Source: Actinomadura sp. HBU206391 (GTDB lineage: Bacteria > Actinomycetota > Actinomycetes > Streptosporangiales > Streptosporangiaceae). Taken from it: DNA of 59,332 nt. Below the pieces are notes generated by a model. That model had not been told where the DNA came from and searched no databases. It worked only from the letters and a program-made list of their open reading frames with translations. A program made the translations under genes and the position numbers. This document shows, one piece after another, positions 51,601-59,156 of this stretch. The DNA lies in NCBI RefSeq assembly GCF_014323665.1, contig NZ_JABVEB010000023.1, forward strand, positions 1-59,332, written 5' to 3'. How positions within the stretch are numbered: the first letter of the stretch is position 1; every line of letters begins with the position of its first letter.

Positions 51601-51997
51601 GTGCGCACAAGTCGGCGGCCTCGTTCAGCAACCTGAGAAACCATTCCTGCCGATGCGCGTCGGTCAGCACAGCGGGCAACGACCTACCCGTGACCTCCGA
51701 CAGTTGCGGCAGCACCGCTTCCAGGAACGCCGCCCACTCGCTTTGATCCGCCCAGCGCGGGGTGATGAAGAACGACACCACCCGCACCCCCGGCGGAGGA
51801 GCCAGCACGAACGAGGCCATCAACGCCGACTTGCCCGCCCATGCCTCGCCCTGCCACCACGCGTACGCCGGTCCCTCGGCCGCGGTGCAGAACGCCGCCA
51901 GCTCCGCCAGTTCCGCATCGCGCCCGACCAACACGTCGGGAGCAAGCCGCCTGACTCTGTGCAGATATCCCGACACGGCAACACGACGCTCGGCCAT
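48656..51997 (-). CDS. STAND-like P-loop ATPase with about 17 helical repeats
   Basis: A 1,113-residue protein from ATG 51997 (homology begins RVAVSGYLHRVRRLAPDVLV). An N-terminal NTPase domain has Walker A QGEAWAGKSALM (residues about 49-60), Walker B RLVLLVDGVDEGRG (about 137-150) and VVVAGRSDPP as sensor-like segment; a winged-helix region follows (LLGLLAAAGGGLSGSDLAEL). Residues from about 430 to 1050 are tandem helical repeats of 33 or 40 residues, consensus AQALAALVGPVAQAGDLDRA then ETIARSITDP, resembling TPRs. No transmembrane or known effector domain is seen. STAND ATPases act as switches in signalling and phage defence; this role is inference. Similar uncharacterised proteins exist in Streptomyces. 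Confidence 0.85.
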   Translation of the reverse strand: MAERRVAVSGYLHRVRRLAPDVLVGRDAELAELAAFCTAAEGPAYAWWQGEAWAGKSALMASFVLAPPPGVRVVSFFITPRWADQSEWAAFLEAVLPQLSEVTGRSLPAVLTDAHRQEWFLRLLNEAADLCAREGGRLVLLVDGVDEGRGATTGPDAHGIAALLSHAARPGARVVVAGRSDPPVPSDVPPWRPKDAWVVRLLDPSPAAQAAQREVERELVHLLDGGGLGRDLLGLLAAAGGGLSGSDLAELTGASVWEIERLLQAVAGRILTTRDGTGHPEPVPLFVPAHEELQRTALRRLHDDLAGWRARLHAWADGHRERGWPVGTPEYLLRGYLRMLLETGDLPRMTEVATDRARRDRMLDVDGGAAIADINTVQEYIRDRSVPDLTAGLRLAFAREHLAQRDGNIPTNLPAAWAALGNPTRAEALAHSIADPSDRAQAVAELVGAMARAGDLDRAEAIARSLTTPFYRAQALAKLAGPMAQAGDLDRARTIAGSLAHPYHQVKVLAELVRPVAQAGDLDRATALAEQAETIARSITDRYDQGEALTALVGPVALAGDLERAETIAGSLTDTRAHERALAALVGPVARAGDLHRAETIADSITDARTHERALTALIGPMAKAGDLDRAEALARSITVPRDQAQARTALVEAVARAGDFGRAETIAHSPTDPHARAQALTAMVGPVAQTGDLERATALAERAETIARTPTDLHARALALAALVQAVAQAGDLERATALAERAETIARSITDHNARAQVLATLVGPVAQAGEFDRAETIARSLNAYHRAQALTELVGPVAQAGDFDRAEAIARSVTDPRARARVLAALVEAVARAGDFDRAETIAHSPSGPRARAQVLAALVGAVAQAGDLDWATALAERAETIARSITDRYDQAWVLAALVGAVVQTGDLDRATALAERAETIACSITNLYAQEGALAELMGPVVQAGDLDRAAALAERAEAIACSLADPYEEEPDLAELVGPVARAGRLHQATALAERAESIAASTTDLDLAQVLAALVGAVARAGDLDRAETIARSITHPSAQAQALMTLVPLIAPDRACALLGTVLIGGSPTPLLPVLARVAPSAVIAAAQDHLDEAEPMQKSSVPRS
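48840..50700 (-). repeat. 99/120-bp coding tandem repeats
   Basis: About 17 consecutive units within the ATPase gene. Units are 99 bases (33 residues) or 120 bases (40 residues, with an extra seven-residue LAERAET-type segment). Neighbouring units are closely similar in DNA, repeating for example GCGATGGTCTCGGCC on the plus strand, which points to recent expansion by duplication or gene conversion. Confidence 0.9.
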
Positions 51998-52100
51998 ACC
52001 GCCATCATCCAATTGGTGTCGATTCCGCGCGACCTCGTTCGTGTAGGGGGTGAGAGGCCGGCCGGGTGCCGGCGAACACCACCGAGCACGGAGCACTGAC

Positions 52101-52694
52101 ATGGGCAGGATCGTGGCGAACATCTTCCTCACGCTGGACGGCGTGATGCAGGACCCGGGCGGCCCCGAGGAGGACGCGCATGACGGTTCCGAACTCAGCG
52201 GCTGGTCGACGCCCTACCAGGATCAGGTCATGGGCGAGGCGATGGGAAAGGGAATGGCCGGCGGCGGCGTCATGCTGCTCGGGCGGAAGACGTACGAGCA
52301 CCTCGCGACGTACTGGCCGCACCAGCCGGACGACAACCCCTACGCCGCGGTGCTCAACAACCGCCAGAAGTACGTCGTGTCGAGGACGCTGCGGGAGCCG
52401 CTGCCCTGGAGGAACTCGACGCTCATCGACGGCGACGTGCCGGGAGCGGTGACCGAGCTCAGGGAGCAGCATGACAAGGACATCGCGGTACTCGGCAGCG
52501 GTGAACTGGTCCGATCGCTGATACCGCACCGCCTCATCGACGTGTGCGTCCTGCTGATCCATCCCGTGGTGCTGGGAAAGGGGCAGCGCCTGTTCACGGG
52601 CGACGGTACGTTCGCCGCGTTCCGGCTGGTCGACAGTACGACGACGACGACCGGTGTGATCATAGCGACCTACCAGCCCGACGTGTCCAAATGA
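52101..52694 (+). CDS. Dihydrofolate reductase-family (RibD C-terminal domain) protein
   Basis: A 197-residue RibD_C/DHFR-like protein: RIVANIFLTLDGVMQDPGGP, GGGVMLLGRKTYEHLATYWP, KYVVSRTLREPLPWRNSTLI, DIAVLGSGELVRSLIPHRLIDVCVLLIHPVVLGKGQRLF. ATG 52101 follows GGAG. The start lies 103 bases from the divergent repeat-ATPase start. It is the second member of this family in the window and clearly different in sequence from the one at 38388. Substrate unknown. Confidence 0.9.
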   Translation: MGRIVANIFLTLDGVMQDPGGPEEDAHDGSELSGWSTPYQDQVMGEAMGKGMAGGGVMLLGRKTYEHLATYWPHQPDDNPYAAVLNNRQKYVVSRTLREPLPWRNSTLIDGDVPGAVTELREQHDKDIAVLGSGELVRSLIPHRLIDVCVLLIHPVVLGKGQRLFTGDGTFAAFRLVDSTTTTTGVIIATYQPDVSK

Positions 52695-52928
52695 GCGTGA
52701 ATTCCAGGTCGGCGGTGTTCAGCCGCCACTACGGCTGATCGAAGCCTTGCTCGGGCTCGATTCGGGTCGCTTCGTTGCCCGAAACGCGGTGCTTCACCGG
52801 ACTGAGGGATCTAGCCTCCAACGTGTGCCGGGGCGGCGGGACCGTCAGCACCGGGGCCTGAAGGAATGAGGAGGTCGGCGGTCGACCATGTCCGACCAGC
52901 AGATCGACGACACGCTGGGTCGCGAGCG

Positions 52929-54086
52929 ATGAACCGGCGCGAGAAGAGCCTCGCGGCCACTCCGTACCCGGGGGCGCCGGTGGTGTCGTGGCCAGTCGGG
53001 GAGGCCGCCCCTGAGCTACCCGCCGGGAAGGCCGGGATCTCGGTGTGGATCCGGACCAGGGCGATTGATCCGCCCAGTTTCGTGGCGCCCAGGGCCGTCG
53101 GAGTCGACGACCGGCCGATGTGGCACGGGCTCGGCCGGATGGTCGTCGTGACCGAGCCCGGCGAGCACCTCGTCGAGGTCGGGGGATGGGTCTCCTCGGT
53201 AGAGACGGCGAGGCTGGTCCGGGTCCGCGCCGGCGAGATCGTGGAGTTGGAGTACTGGAAACCGGCGTCGTTCGGCAGTGTGGACGGGGTGCTCGTCCCG
53301 GCCCCGGCGCGGCGCCGTCTCGGGTCGGGCGGGTGGGGGGTCGTGGCCGGATTCCTTGCCTTGATGTGCGTCGCGTGGCTCGCCGAGGCGACCGAGGAGG
53401 CGAGTAAGGCCGTCTTCGCCGTCTTCACCGCTCTGTTCTTCGTAGCCCCGCTCGCGGTGGTGGTGCTGTGGAGCCTCGTCAAGCGCCGCATCGACCGCCG
53501 GTACCGCGTCGCCATGTCATATGAGGCCACCGCGGACACGCGGGCTGCGGACACCGGGATGTTCCTCGGCGACGGCGATGCCCCGGCCGGCCTCGCCGAC
53601 GGGATCCACGGTGTCCTCGTCGTCACCGGGACGGCCGCGCGGAAGTACGTCTGGAACAGACTCACGCCTCCCGCGATGACCTTCCCGACCGCCGACCCGA
53701 ACGCGTGGCTGCCGTGGCCGTCAATGATCATCGACGGTGTGGAGCGCCCGTTCTCCTGGCGCAGGTGGTGCTACCGGCTTCCGCCCGGCAAGCACGAGGT
53801 GACGGTGACCGTCAGGCCGCCACTGCTCGGCGAGGGCCAGGATCGCGGCGACAAGGATCGCGGCGACAAGGATCGCGGCGACAAGGATCGCGGCCGGTTC
53901 GGCGCCGAACCGGTCACGGTGACGGTGGACATCGCCGCCGGACGGGTCACCCGGCTGGACCTTCGGGTCAAGGCCACGACCGAGGTGGTGTCGACCACTC
54001 GGGACCGCAGGGGCCCGACCGAGCCGACCCGGTTCGAGGCGTCCGTCGAGATGCGGGCTTCGACTCCGATGACACCGGGGAAGTAG
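52929..54086 (+). CDS. Membrane protein of unknown function with two helices
   Basis: A 385-residue protein from ATG 52929. An N-terminal beta-rich region (about 1-125, with ISVWIRTRAIDPPSF, GRMVVVTEPGEHLVEVGGW) is followed by two adjacent helices (GWGVVAGFLALMCVAWLA and AVFAVFTALFFVAPLAVVVLWSLV), then a second region that again has ...YRLPPGKHEVTVTVRPP. So two similar beta domains flank a hairpin of helices. A DRGDK repeat sits near residue 305. The ATG overlaps the stop of a 14-codon ORF (52888-52932) behind GAGGAGG, which may couple or lead translation. The family is not recognised. Confidence 0.7.
   Translation: MNRREKSLAATPYPGAPVVSWPVGEAAPELPAGKAGISVWIRTRAIDPPSFVAPRAVGVDDRPMWHGLGRMVVVTEPGEHLVEVGGWVSSVETARLVRVRAGEIVELEYWKPASFGSVDGVLVPAPARRRLGSGGWGVVAGFLALMCVAWLAEATEEASKAVFAVFTALFFVAPLAVVVLWSLVKRRIDRRYRVAMSYEATADTRAADTGMFLGDGDAPAGLADGIHGVLVVTGTAARKYVWNRLTPPAMTFPTADPNAWLPWPSMIIDGVERPFSWRRWCYRLPPGKHEVTVTVRPPLLGEGQDRGDKDRGDKDRGDKDRGRFGAEPVTVTVDIAAGRVTRLDLRVKATTEVVSTTRDRRGPTEPTRFEASVEMRASTPMTPGK
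53841..53894 (+). repeat. 15-bp in-frame repeat, 3.6 copies
   Basis: GATCGCGGCGACAAG repeats at 53841, 53856 and 53871 and partly at 53886, encoding DRGDK units. The copies are identical, so slippage that changes copy number would keep the frame. Confidence 0.9.
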
Positions 54087-54456
54087 GCTCCCACTCGCTC
54101 ATGAGCAGGTGACGCAGTACGTGGTCGGGACCGCGGCCGTACAGGGAGCGAAGCCGCGAGTTTCGGCCGTGATCTCGTACTCCGTGGCCGGCCGGCTTCG
54201 GCTGACGCGGTCGGCTGGGCCCGTTACCTTCACGGGATGGCGATCGGCGCGGAGACGTGGTTGCACGACGTCGTAACCGACATCGCTCCCGCACGGCGCC
54301 GAGGACGTCCGGTAGAGCGGCCTCCCGTCCGGTCGTGCAGCCTTTCCGCCCATTCGGCGGTTCACCCGGGTTCGATGATCGCGGCGTGGTTCGCTGATCC
54401 GATGCGGACCGGCCGGGGTCGGTGACCGGATGCGCCGACGCGGAGAGGATGTGCCC
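54087..54456. other. Intergenic stretch of 370 bases, no confident gene
   Basis: A 62-codon frame at 54237-54425 (MAIGAETWLHDVVTDI...) starts after GTTACCTTCACGGG, which could be a leaderless promoter, but its second half looks non-coding. Frames on the other strand are equally unconvincing. It probably contains the promoter of the sugar dehydrogenase gene. Confidence 0.45.
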
Positions 54457-55659
54457 ATGCAAGGGTTCCGGAGGATGTGCGCCGCGGTCGCCGTGACGGC
54501 CGCCGCGATGACCGGCTGCGGTGGATCGGACGCGGGCGAATCGACCGATGAACGGTCCGGCGGCCGGCCGGCGACCACGTCGGGCGGCACGCAGGCGCCG
54601 GTCGGCAAGGTCGAGCTGACCAAGGTGGCCGACCTGGACGCGCCGCTCGGAATGGCGGTGCGCAAGGGCGACCAGGCGCTCTATGTCATCGAACAGCCCG
54701 GACGGGTGAGAGCCATCCGCGACGGACGGCTCGATCCCCGGCCTGTCCTCGATCTGCGCGCCGACATCGCCAGCGGCGGTGAGCGGGGACTGCTCGGCAT
54801 CGCCTTCTCGCCCGACGGGCGCTATGTCTATCTCGACTTCACCGACAAGAACGGGGACACCCGCGTCGCCGAATGGGCCGTGGGCCGCGACGGCAAGGTC
54901 GACCAGGGCTCCCGGCGTGAGGTGCTGTTCCAGAAGCAGCCGTACGCCAACCACAACGGCGGTCAGCTGGCGTTCGGGCCCGACGGCCACCTCTACATCG
55001 CCCTCGGAGACGGCGGCAGCGGAGGCGACCCGCAGGGCAACGGCCAGAACCTCGGCACCTGGCTGGGCAAGATCCTGCGCATCGCGCCACGTCCCGGTGG
55101 CGGCAACGCCTACACGGTGCCGCGCGACAACCCGTTCGTGGACCGGCAGGGCGCCAAGCCGGAGATCTGGGCCTACGGCCTGCGCAACCCCTGGCGGTTC
55201 TCGTTCGATCCCGTCACCGGTGACCTGTGGATCGGCGACGTGGGCCAGGACAAATGGGAAGAGGTCGACCGGCAGCCGGGTCGCTCGAAGGGCGGGGAGA
55301 ACTACGGCTGGAGCGCGCGGGAAGGCCGGCACCGGTTCAAGGGCGACCGTCCGGCCGGCGCTGTCGATCCCGTCCTGGAGTACCCGCTGCACAAGGACAG
55401 CGCCTGCTCGGTGATCGGCGGCCATGTCTACCGCGGCAAGAAGCTGGCGGGCCTCACGGGCCACTACGTGTACGGCGACTTCTGCGCCGGATGGGTCAAG
55501 GAGGTCCCCGTCGGATCCTCGGGGCCCCAGAAGGGCGCCGACCCGCGGACCCTGCTCACCGGCGTCGCGCAGCTTTCGGCCTTCGGCGTGGACCAGGCCG
55601 GAGAGCTGTACGTCCTCAGCCTCAACGGACCTGTCTACCGCCTCGACCCGGCGACCTGA
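54457..55659 (+). CDS. Lipoprotein PQQ-dependent sugar dehydrogenase-like (sorbosone dehydrogenase/HHIP family)
   Basis: A 400-residue lipoprotein (lipobox MTGC at about residue 18-21). It has a six-bladed propeller of the soluble glucose dehydrogenase/Hedgehog-interacting type: DLDAPLGMAVRKGDQALYVIEQPGRV, GERGLLGIAFSPDGRYVYLDFT, YANHNGGQLAFGPDGHLYIALGDGG, IWAYGLRNPWRFSFDP, GDLWIGDVGQDKWEEVDR, GENYGWSAREG, and VIGGHVYRG. Conserved HNGG and RNPWR motifs fit PQQ and calcium sites. It oxidises aldoses or polyols outside the membrane, if PQQ is available. ATG 54457 follows GGAGAGG. Confidence 0.9.
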   Translation: MQGFRRMCAAVAVTAAAMTGCGGSDAGESTDERSGGRPATTSGGTQAPVGKVELTKVADLDAPLGMAVRKGDQALYVIEQPGRVRAIRDGRLDPRPVLDLRADIASGGERGLLGIAFSPDGRYVYLDFTDKNGDTRVAEWAVGRDGKVDQGSRREVLFQKQPYANHNGGQLAFGPDGHLYIALGDGGSGGDPQGNGQNLGTWLGKILRIAPRPGGGNAYTVPRDNPFVDRQGAKPEIWAYGLRNPWRFSFDPVTGDLWIGDVGQDKWEEVDRQPGRSKGGENYGWSAREGRHRFKGDRPAGAVDPVLEYPLHKDSACSVIGGHVYRGKKLAGLTGHYVYGDFCAGWVKEVPVGSSGPQKGADPRTLLTGVAQLSAFGVDQAGELYVLSLNGPVYRLDPAT

Positions 55660-55723
55660 GCGGGGAGAGATCCGCCGACCGGCGGGCCCGACCGCGTGAT
55701 CGCCGTGGACGAGGGCCGAGCGG

Positions 55724-56071
55724 TCACGGTTCGGTGGCGCGCAGGATCTGGAACCAGATCCGGACGAGCAGGCTTACGAGCGTGAGCAGCAGCCCGGCGA
55801 CCACCACACCGCGCAGCACCAGCGTGTCGGGGATCGTGCCCGCCAGGACCAGAACGCAGACGCCGGTCTCGGCCAGCACGATCGTGGCGACGCTGATGGC
55901 GTAGACGCGCACCCTCGGCTTGGTCCAGAACAGCACGCCGTTCACGGGATCGTCACGGCGCAGTCGCCGCTGCTCGTTCGGCAGGTTCTCGAGGTAGCGG
56001 GACTCCCAGACCAACGCCAGCAACAGGACGGGCAGCACCTGCGCCATGGTCGAGTAGAAGTCCCGTGCCAT
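55724..56071 (-). CDS. Small three-helix membrane protein
   Basis: A 115-residue protein; ATG 56071 follows GAGGAG. The N-terminal helix (TMAQVLPVLLLALVWESRYL), two later helices (VYAISVATIVLAETGVCVLVLA and LVLRGVVVAGLLLTLVSLLVRIW) and a short polar loop are evident. No family recognised. Confidence 0.65.
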   Translation of the reverse strand: MARDFYSTMAQVLPVLLLALVWESRYLENLPNEQRRLRRDDPVNGVLFWTKPRVRVYAISVATIVLAETGVCVLVLAGTIPDTLVLRGVVVAGLLLTLVSLLVRIWFQILRATEP

Positions 56072-56120
56072 CGGTGGCTCCTCGAGATCGCCGGAGTACG
56101 TGATTATCCGGTGACACGGC

Positions 56121-56154
56121 GATGGGGCCAAGCCCGTCACGGCTTGGCCCCATC
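56121..56154 (-). terminator. Perfect hairpin after the small secreted protein gene
   Basis: GATGGGGCCAAGCC (56121-56134) pairs with GGCTTGGCCCCATC (56141-56154) over 14 bases with a six-base loop, 19 bases beyond the stop at 56173. Confidence 0.85.
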
Positions 56155-56172
56155 TCTATGTGAACCCGTGGA

Positions 56173-56541
56173 TCAGGTGGCGTTGGCGCAAATGGCGTAG
56201 ACGCTGATGCCGACCGTGCTGAAGCCGTCCTGGCGGCCTAGGGCGATCCAGCCTCGGCCGTCGTCGGTGGGGAAACTGCCCACCAGGATGGCTCCGTTGC
56301 CCTGGGCCTCCCCGCCGCCGCCGACCGCCCGTTTCCCGCCGGGGCACCAGACCGTACGCCGGGTGAAGGCGGGAACGTTGGCGTTGGGCAGCTTGACGAG
56401 CTGGTAGCCGTCGAAGCCCGCCCGCTGCGCATTGACCGGCTTTCCGGCGGCCGCGGCGCCCTCCTCCTGCGTCGCGATGCCGGTGCCGACCACGGCTCCA
56501 AGAGCCAGGACCGCCCCTGTGGCCGTGTATCTACGTCGCAT
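56173..56541 (-). CDS. Small secreted protein of unknown function
   Basis: A 122-residue protein from ATG 56541 behind GGGAGG. The signal peptide is RRRYTATGAVLALGAVVGTG followed by an Ala-rich site. The mature part has VWCPGGKRAVGGGGEAQG, GSFPTDDGRGWIAL and ISVYAICANAT, with two Cys likely to bridge. This C-P-x-G-K-x-x-x-G-G-G ... VYAICA pattern recurs in actinobacterial secreted proteins of unknown role. It has its own terminator. Confidence 0.72.
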   Translation of the reverse strand: MRRRYTATGAVLALGAVVGTGIATQEEGAAAAGKPVNAQRAGFDGYQLVKLPNANVPAFTRRTVWCPGGKRAVGGGGEAQGNGAILVGSFPTDDGRGWIALGRQDGFSTVGISVYAICANAT

Positions 56542-56705
56542 GTACACCCTCCCGGTTGTCACATGCCGAATCCACGACATGCGCTCTCTCTGACCGCGAG
56601 GTCTCCGTTCCACCGGCGGGGGGTCCGGTGAAGACCTCCACCTCGCATACGGAGTGTTACCTCATGGGCGCTGAGAGTAAACACCGGGTCTGCGGTCGTT
56701 CTGGT

Positions 56706-59156
56706 TCAGCCCGGCCGCTTCCAAAAGGCTCGCCTGGTCGGCGCGGGTGAACCGCTCCCGGCGAACTCCGTCAGCACGCGCACCGTGCGCTCCCAGAGAT
56801 CGGTCATCCCCAGGGTGTGGACGGGTTCGTCGGCGTCCCTCAGGTCATGGAGCAGCGAGACCAGCGGGGCGACCACGTCCTCGGCCACGCCCGCGTCCTT
56901 GAGATGGACGACCAGCGCGTCGAGCCTCGTGCGCAGATCGGAGAGCAGCCGCCACCGCGTGTCGTCGGGCGCGCTCGCCGAGCCGGTCAGCAGTTCGATC
57001 TCCTGCCGCGCCTGCCGCCGGGCGAGCGAGAGGGCGTCGGGGCGCTGAACGCGCCGGGAGCCCGCCGACAGGGCGCCGCCGCCGGGTCGCGCTCGCGCCG
57101 TCATGCCTCGGTGGGGACCCCCTCCGCCCGGCCGGCCCATCGGCCCGGGCGGGACCGACCCGGCCGACATCGGCATGGGCGGTGCGCCCCGCTGCGCCAT
57201 CGGCACGGCGGCGGCCGGCGCCGGCGGGGCGGCCATGGGCGCCCCGAAGGCGTCGGGTTGCGCGGTGGCCCAGCCGTCGGGCGTCTCGACCGGCTGTACG
57301 ACGCGGTGTGGGTCCTGACCTGCGGTGACGACCCGGCTGTCGACGGCGACGAAGGCGGTGAACCTGCACAGGACGCCGAAGCGCAGCGAGGTGTCGACGA
57401 TCCGCTTTTCGAGGCTCTCGGACCCGCTCGTGACATAGCGGTCCTCGAGCTCCCGCAGGTGCGCGCGGGCCCAGATCGCCGCGGCCGCCCGGTCATGGGC
57501 GACGGTGGCCGACGCGCCGCGCCGCCACTGCGCGCCGTCCGCCGTGACGCCTCGTACGGCCATCGCGCCGGCCGGGTCGCCGCGCCACCGGCCCGAGATG
57601 ACGAGGGGCACTCCGGGGAACAGTGCGCCGAGCCGGGCGGGGGCGACCGTGTCGGGCACGATCTCGAGCCCGTCGCTCTCCAGCGACAGCCCGGTGACAA
57701 GCGGGGAGCCGATCCGATGGTGGATGTGCTCCATCGCCTCGTCGAGCCGGTCCTCCGACTCCACGAGCTCCAACCGGCCCTGCCCGATCGCGGCCAGCCG
57801 GCCGAGGAAGCCCGCGTTGACCGCCCGGTCGATGCCGACGGCGTGCACCCGGGTGCCGCCGAGCGCGGGCCCGAGGTGGGCGAGGATCTGGTCCTCGTTC
57901 CCGACCTGCCCGTCGGTGATCAGGACCAGCACCCGGTCGCGTTCGGAGTCGCCGAGCAGGCCGGCCGCCTCGCGCAGCGGGGCGAGCATCTCGGTGCCGC
58001 CGCGCGCGCTCAGCCGGGCCAGGTGCTCGACGGCGCGGAACCGGTTGCGGTCGGTCGCCGTGACCAGCGCGCCCGGGAGGTCGGCGGGCCGCTCGACCAC
58101 GTGGTCGAAGCACAGCACGGCGAACCGGTCCTCGCCGGTCAGCGTGTCGACGATGCGGGCGGCCGCCCGCCGGGCCGCCACGATCTTCCACCCCTGCATG
58201 CTGCCCGACCGGTCCAGCACCAGTACGACGTCGCGCGGGCGCGGGCGCCGCTCTCCCGACGGCATGACCGTGAGCGTGAACGTCCCCTCCTCACCGGTGT
58301 CGTCCGGCACGAGGGTCAGCGCCCCCGCCTCCTGCGGGGCGAAGCCCAGACGCAGGATGAAGTCGCGGTCCAGGCGCCGGCCCGGCCGCAGCCGGACGAC
58401 CGTACGGCCGCCGTCGCCCTCTTCCGCGGCGATGGCGTCGGAGCCGGCGCCCCCGAAACTGGATCGGATCTCGGTGAGCGGCAGACCGGCCGGGTCGATC
58501 TCGACCGCGACCGCCAGCCGGATCGGGTTGGGGAAGCCGGGCAGCAGCACGGGCGGGCTGATCCGGGAGGCGTCCGGGACGGCGCCCGTGTCCGGTTCGA
58601 CGCCGGAGCCGGCGGCGGGTTCGTCGAGCGGCGCCCCGGGGATGTAGCGAGGGGCCACGACCAGTGGGAAGCGGAAGGTCGCCGCGTCGTCCTCGTACGG
58701 GAGCGGCTGGCTCAGCTTCAGCGTCACGGTCACCCGCTCGCCCGGCAGGATGTTGCCGACCCGCATGGTGAAGACGTCCGGCCGGTCCTCTTCGGCGATC
58801 GCGGCCCGCCGGCCCGCGGCGATCGCGGCGTCGTAGTCCTCGCGCGCCTGGCCGCGTTCCTTGAGCGTGCCCTCGATGACCCGGTCGGCCGCCTCCATGC
58901 GCATGGCCGTGAGCGCCGCGCGGTCGGGCAGCGGGAAGATGTAGGTGGCCTCGAGCGGCACGTCGAAGGGGTTGTGGAACCCTTCGACCACTTCGACGCC
59001 GGCGGCCAGCCCGGTGATGGCGGCGCGGATGTCGACGGAGTCGAGCGGCAGGTTGCCCTTTTCGGTGGTGAGCGCCCCCAAGCCCTCTTCGGCCGTGGCG
59101 GGCGGGTCGCCGGCGTCGGGCCGATCTGGGAACAGCGGCGCGATATGCACAGTCAC
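56706..59156 (-). CDS. VIT- and VWA-domain protein
   Basis: An 816-residue protein with an N-terminal vault-type VIT domain (GNLPLDSVDIRAAITGLAAG-VEVVEGFHNPFDVPLEATYIFPLP ... TMRVGNILPGERVTVTL). A central von Willebrand A domain carries the metal site DRSGSMQG and LVLITDGQVGNED, then a long C-terminal region with a Pro/Gly/Met-rich stretch and a helical end. There is no signal peptide, so it is cytoplasmic. Such inter-alpha-trypsin-inhibitor-like proteins in bacteria have mostly unknown roles. GTG 59156 follows AGGGAG and overlaps the stop of the upstream gene (GTGA), showing coupling. Confidence 0.9.
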   Translation of the reverse strand: MTVHIAPLFPDRPDAGDPPATAEEGLGALTTEKGNLPLDSVDIRAAITGLAAGVEVVEGFHNPFDVPLEATYIFPLPDRAALTAMRMEAADRVIEGTLKERGQAREDYDAAIAAGRRAAIAEEDRPDVFTMRVGNILPGERVTVTLKLSQPLPYEDDAATFRFPLVVAPRYIPGAPLDEPAAGSGVEPDTGAVPDASRISPPVLLPGFPNPIRLAVAVEIDPAGLPLTEIRSSFGGAGSDAIAAEEGDGGRTVVRLRPGRRLDRDFILRLGFAPQEAGALTLVPDDTGEEGTFTLTVMPSGERRPRPRDVVLVLDRSGSMQGWKIVAARRAAARIVDTLTGEDRFAVLCFDHVVERPADLPGALVTATDRNRFRAVEHLARLSARGGTEMLAPLREAAGLLGDSERDRVLVLITDGQVGNEDQILAHLGPALGGTRVHAVGIDRAVNAGFLGRLAAIGQGRLELVESEDRLDEAMEHIHHRIGSPLVTGLSLESDGLEIVPDTVAPARLGALFPGVPLVISGRWRGDPAGAMAVRGVTADGAQWRRGASATVAHDRAAAAIWARAHLRELEDRYVTSGSESLEKRIVDTSLRFGVLCRFTAFVAVDSRVVTAGQDPHRVVQPVETPDGWATAQPDAFGAPMAAPPAPAAAVPMAQRGAPPMPMSAGSVPPGPMGRPGGGGPHRGMTARARPGGGALSAGSRRVQRPDALSLARRQARQEIELLTGSASAPDDTRWRLLSDLRTRLDALVVHLKDAGVAEDVVAPLVSLLHDLRDADEPVHTLGMTDLWERTVRVLTEFAGSGSPAPTRRAFWKRPG

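Noticed and set aside
48857..52099. 1,080-codon plus-strand open frame opposite the repeat ATPase
   Set aside because: Repetitive Gly/His/Arg-rich translation with no domain; it is a shadow of the high-GC coding frame, and the minus strand has clear Walker motifs and repeats.
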